Origin: Arenicola marina
Lineage: Eukaryota > Annelida > Polychaeta > Arenicolidae
Assembly: GCA_964019135.1 (NCBI GenBank)
Contig: OZ025248.1
Location: 36,821,670 to 36,885,669, forward strand
Direction of reading: 5' to 3'
DNA length: 64,000 bases
The first letter of the stretch is position 1. Every line of letters begins with the position of its first letter. Shown here piece after piece: positions 60,551 through 64,000 of this stretch. A program made the position numbers and the translations under genes. The notes beneath the pieces are model-generated. The model was not told the origin of the DNA. It did not search any database and was given only the letters and a program-made list of their open reading frames with translations.

Positions 60551-62341
60551 CGATAAGCCACGCAACTCATCTTTGACACAAAGATTACTTAAGGTTGTAT
60601 CTTAAAATTGATTACATTTCAGCAACCTGGGTCAAGGGGCAAGGTCGTGTCGTTTACTATTGCAAATGTCGAGTACTCGGTTGTAGCCCAAAAACTAAAA
60701 GACATCTGAGCACCAAACTTGCCCTGGTGGATAGGGGTGACGTAGCTTATGCCAAATCCAATCTCAGCTTGAACCCGGAGTGCGCAACGTAACGGTGCCA
60801 GAGCGCCTGGAAGTTGGAGGTTCGAACCCGACTTTTAAAATTTTTAAGCTATCGCCCTCCAATATTTACCACAGACTTGGGCATAATTAGGACCTTATGT
60901 TTAAAATTGTACTAAAATCGGACTTGTGGTTATCACGTAACGGGTCATTTCAATTTAAAATGAACGAAATTCACGGTGCCCTCAATATTGACTGTACAAA
61001 TTGTATGAGGAATTGTATCGCCCTTCAGGAAAAATTATGGTTCAAATTCGCCTTGTTAACACTTTTGCGTAAATAGACAAAAATACTATTGCAATGGTAA
61101 ACTATACGGCGTTTCTGTTCGCCTAACGCGACTCCCCTCTCGCCGCCCCCACCCCGGCCTTCTCCATGCCCGCCAATACACACACGCATTCTGGCTTTGA
61201 TGCGCTTCACTGGCGCACACTCCTGCCCTTATCCACACCCACCCCCTACCTTACACCCCTACCCTGTGTATTGCTCACCGGGCGGCTGCCGTTCTGCTGC
61301 TTGCTGCATGGTGCTCTTACCGTGAACCGAGAACCGACTTCCCCCCGCGCCCGGCCCCCGCGGGCCCCAACTGAGGTTGAGGTGACAGCGATTGCATCAG
61401 CATGGAAAGCTACGAAGCGCTGTAATTCCCTTAATAATCGGCCCAGAAGATCCCGGTTTTATTTATAATGTGCAGCGAGACGACCCCCATGCATCAGTCA
61501 TGCGTCATCAAACGTCCATCTGAGCCATACAATCTCAGCCGCCAGGGTGATATGCCTTGTTTGATTATGACTACAGCGACTCAAGACGAGAAGTGCACTC
61601 CCATCGCATTTAAACTTATGGGTACGTGCTAGTTGTCGCGTAGGCCTGATGCGCATCTTATAAAACTTAGATCAGTCAATAATACAGAAAGCCAAATATG
61701 TATGTGTGGGGCACATGCACAGCGATATTTTTGGTACGTAACAATGCGCGCTCCAGGCTTGACGCAATGCCAGATCTGTCGTAATGCATAAGAACCAAAT
61801 GTTCAGATTATAGGCGCAGCGCAAATATTCTCGCGATCTCCCGGCAGATGGCGTTCCTCTAACTTGAGGAACGAGCGCCGTCTACTGAGAGAGCGATATA
61901 CCTATTCTCGTTGTTCCTTTTGGAGTACAGCGTATCGCTCAATTGAAATAATGTTATTATGCGCGGCTTTCTTAGTAAAACATGATAGTGACTTAATTGG
62001 TGCAATCCTCGAATGGAACTGTTCGTTTTGATGTAGGCACCAACATCAACATATTGTGACACACCTGTGGCCTGTTTCACGTATACAGTTTATCCGGCTA
62101 CGGGGCTTAGTCGACTAAAGTCGCCCATCATTTACATGGTAACTTTAGCCGACTACGGGGCTTATAGTCTTAGGCTAAACTCCCTTCCTGGGTGTTATAG
62201 CCATTGTCCAACAACAAGTTGATGGCCAGTGTTCGATCAGCCTATCGTTGAGTATGCCCTGTACAGAACCTTCTGATATAAGGAAGCCTTGCACCCAGTG
62301 GAAAATGTCGGGGAATATACGAATGTCATAGGATTCACTAA
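60551..62341. other. Intergenic region
   Basis: No gene recognised. A B-box-bearing fragment (GGTTCGAACCC, 60819-60829) suggests another tRNA-derived remnant. A direct repeat with internal inversion lies at 62095-62170 (CTACGGGGCTTA twice, around GACTAAAGT and ACTTTAGCC). Confidence 0.45.
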
Positions 62342-62347
62342 TTTATT
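62342..62347 (-). terminator. Possible polyadenylation signal of the sulfotransferase gene
   Basis: AATAAA on the minus strand about 430 bases past the stop codon at 62777. Position and orientation fit, but AT-rich DNA makes chance matches common. Confidence 0.35.
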
Positions 62348-62776
62348 TACATGTGACAGAAACTTCAAGCGTTGAATGAAAAGTCAGTATAATGTACATT
62401 AGTCCGGAAATACACCACCAACCTCATTTGTTATGTATGCACTCATTTTATGTATGACTCCTGTTTTCGATAGCAGCATGCTGGAATAATTGTGATTTCA
62501 CGCTAAAAAAGATATGGTTTAGTAACCATTTGTGAAGGCAATTTGGGACCCGGCTTAACAATATCACCCCTTAACGGGTCATATTGAAATCCCGGTGTCT
62601 CAGGTCACTATTAAGCACATGCAGGTTAAACTATACCACATTATATGGCCTACAGCCACTACAAGTAACTTATTGATTTTAAGGGTGATAGATTGTACGA
62701 GGAACCGCCGGAGGAGTACAAAAAGAAGTTTCTAAATGCGCCGGCGAAGAATTAAATAGTTAAACTCGAAGTCTTT

Positions 62777-64000
62777 TCAACAACAATTGCTTTCCGATAT
62801 TGAACATCCGCTTCCGGTTGCGTCCCACGTGTATCCGAACAGCTCCATATCCGGTCGGAAGACACCAAGAAGTCCCTCGAATAACTCCGGATGCTCCTTC
62901 TCAAATTCCTGTAGCAAAGCGTCATATTTATAAACGGGCGAACTTGGAAATTCCGGCGACGATGAGTTATAATTTCGGTTGATGTGTCCGCTCGGGAGAT
63001 TGGCACTCCAGCCGAACCGCTCATTCAGTGAGAGGACGTCCCGTTGGCTAGACTCCGCCCTGATGATGACGTCATAGTACAGGATACACGGGGCCGAGGT
63101 TGTGTAGTAAGGCATCCAGTGTCTGTTGGACCGGCCATCGAGGACCTCCTCCACAAACTGCGTGAAATTCGGATTCGCCTGGTGTTTGAAGATAACCTCA
63201 TAATAAGCCGACACAAACCTCTGAAGCGGGTGCCGAACCTGAATAATCTTGGTGTAGTTGCGGAATAGGCGTATGGCCTCCGCTAGGGGTACTCCGCGGA
63301 TCCTGTTAAAGCTCTCCAGACGTTGAATCCCGCTCTTTCGGATATCGGAATAGTCTAGTCTCGGCAGGATTCTGGTGTCGGGCCCCTTGGCAGCTCCTTT
63401 ATTCTCCGCCCGGTTGACCCGACCGAAGTACACATTGAGGGACTGACTGCCGACCTTCAACAGGACACAGAACATTAGTTTCCTCTTCGGGTTGATGTAA
63501 AGGATTAGGCCGTCCTCGTAATCCTGGCTCTGCGCCTCCCGTTCTCGCGGCGTTAGCGACTCGCATACACGCCTCGCATTCCCGGCTCGGGTATCCACTG
63601 AGCAGTATAGTCCATTAACTGTAGTAGTATTGTCGTACGGCTTGGTCACGGGCGTCCTTGGTTCCGTGGTCACCGCCGTGGTTACGCCACGGCGGCTCAC
63701 TCTATACGACTCCACCACGGGCAGCGTTAGCATGCTCACAGTCGTCGACTTGTCGTCGTCGCTTGGCAACCGTGTCCCGGGGAGCAGTAACTCTCCGCCC
63801 GGCGTCTCACGCGAGCGTTCGGCCTGAAGTCTCGTTGATGTCTCGACGGCGGGAGATTCACGCGTGACGTTAACAACCCAGCGTGTTCGCCCCGTCTCGG
63901 TTGTATTGAGCCACGGAGACACCATCGCGTCCACTACACCTTCATAACGCCACATATAGACCATGTACACACCGAAGAGGCACAGGAAGACGGGAACAAT
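62777..64000 (-). CDS. Carbohydrate sulfotransferase, HNK-1/CHST8-14 family (5' end outside window)
   Basis: An uninterrupted minus-strand frame of 407 codons runs from the window edge to the stop. The first visible residues, IVPVFLCLFGVYMVYMW, are part of a membrane helix, so the true start lies beyond 64000 and this is a type II Golgi protein. A stem of about 150 residues with N-glycosylation sites follows. The catalytic domain has a PAPS 5'-phosphosulfate loop, CVLLKVGSQSLN (about residues 178-189 of the visible frame). It also has the 3'-phosphate motif VRHPLQRFVSAYYE, then HWMP with PCILYYD, and a C-terminal FRPDMELFGY. These are hallmarks of the Sulfotransfer_2 family, which moves sulfate from PAPS to GalNAc, glucuronic acid or related sugars of chondroitin, dermatan or HNK-1 glycans. 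The substrate cannot be told from sequence. The loop has KVGSQSLN rather than KVGCSNWK, a noticeable variation. No intron is seen in the visible part. Confidence 0.93.
   Translation of the reverse strand: MVPVFLCLFGVYMVYMWRYEGVVDAMVSPWLNTTETGRTRWVVNVTRESPAVETSTRLQAERSRETPGGELLLPGTRLPSDDDKSTTVSMLTLPVVESYRVSRRGVTTAVTTEPRTPVTKPYDNTTTVNGLYCSVDTRAGNARRVCESLTPREREAQSQDYEDGLILYINPKRKLMFCVLLKVGSQSLNVYFGRVNRAENKGAAKGPDTRILPRLDYSDIRKSGIQRLESFNRIRGVPLAEAIRLFRNYTKIIQVRHPLQRFVSAYYEVIFKHQANPNFTQFVEEVLDGRSNRHWMPYYTTSAPCILYYDVIIRAESSQRDVLSLNERFGWSANLPSGHINRNYNSSSPEFPSSPVYKYDALLQEFEKEHPELFEGLLGVFRPDMELFGYTWDATGSGCSISESNCC

Overview
The window looks like nuclear DNA of an invertebrate animal, most likely an invertebrate deuterostome, with a cephalochordate (amphioxus, Branchiostoma) as best guess. 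The reasons are GT-AG introns with conserved phases, chordate-like NSMCE3 and PLAC8 proteins, an HNK-1-type carbohydrate sulfotransferase, tRNA-derived SINE copies, a decayed L1/Tx1-type LINE, and nearly identical duplicated blocks such as a very polymorphic genome gives. The species call is inference. The gene calls rest on exon-by-exon translation.

Layout. 1-4340: three GC-rich minisatellite blocks. 5214-5619 (-): the N-terminal exon of a type II membrane protein. 5620-9475: gene-poor DNA with a 414-bp tandem duplication at 7247-8074. 9476-17451 and 17652-25293: two copies of a block of about 8 kb, separated by exactly 200 N. Each copy holds a CpG-rich segment, a 23-bp minisatellite, a long 31-bp minisatellite and one copy of a dispersed repeat. 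25294-27627: mostly unassigned. 27628-37273: an almost perfect tandem duplication of 4,823 bp, each copy starting with a 17-bp minisatellite. 38217-42135: two more minisatellites (25 bp and 23 bp).

The right third holds the clear genes. A four-exon PLAC8/cornifelin-family gene (+) lies at 42398-44762. A broken LINE lies at 46412-48310. A nine-exon NSMCE3/MAGE gene (+) runs from 49288 to 57603. The C-terminal part of a carbohydrate sulfotransferase (-) lies at 62777-64000 and continues past the window. These genes have no evident shared pathway: SMC5/6 genome maintenance, a small cysteine-rich protein, and Golgi glycan sulfation. They are simply neighbours.

The most striking observation is inside NSMCE3. 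Two separate minisatellites have grown out of its exon edges. One is a 38-bp unit repeated ten times that carries the exon 6 end and its splice donor. The other is a 101-bp unit repeated ten times that is the whole terminal coding exon with its acceptor. About a quarter of the window is minisatellite, and several arrays have unit lengths not divisible by three and no stop codons, so they give long but spurious open frames.
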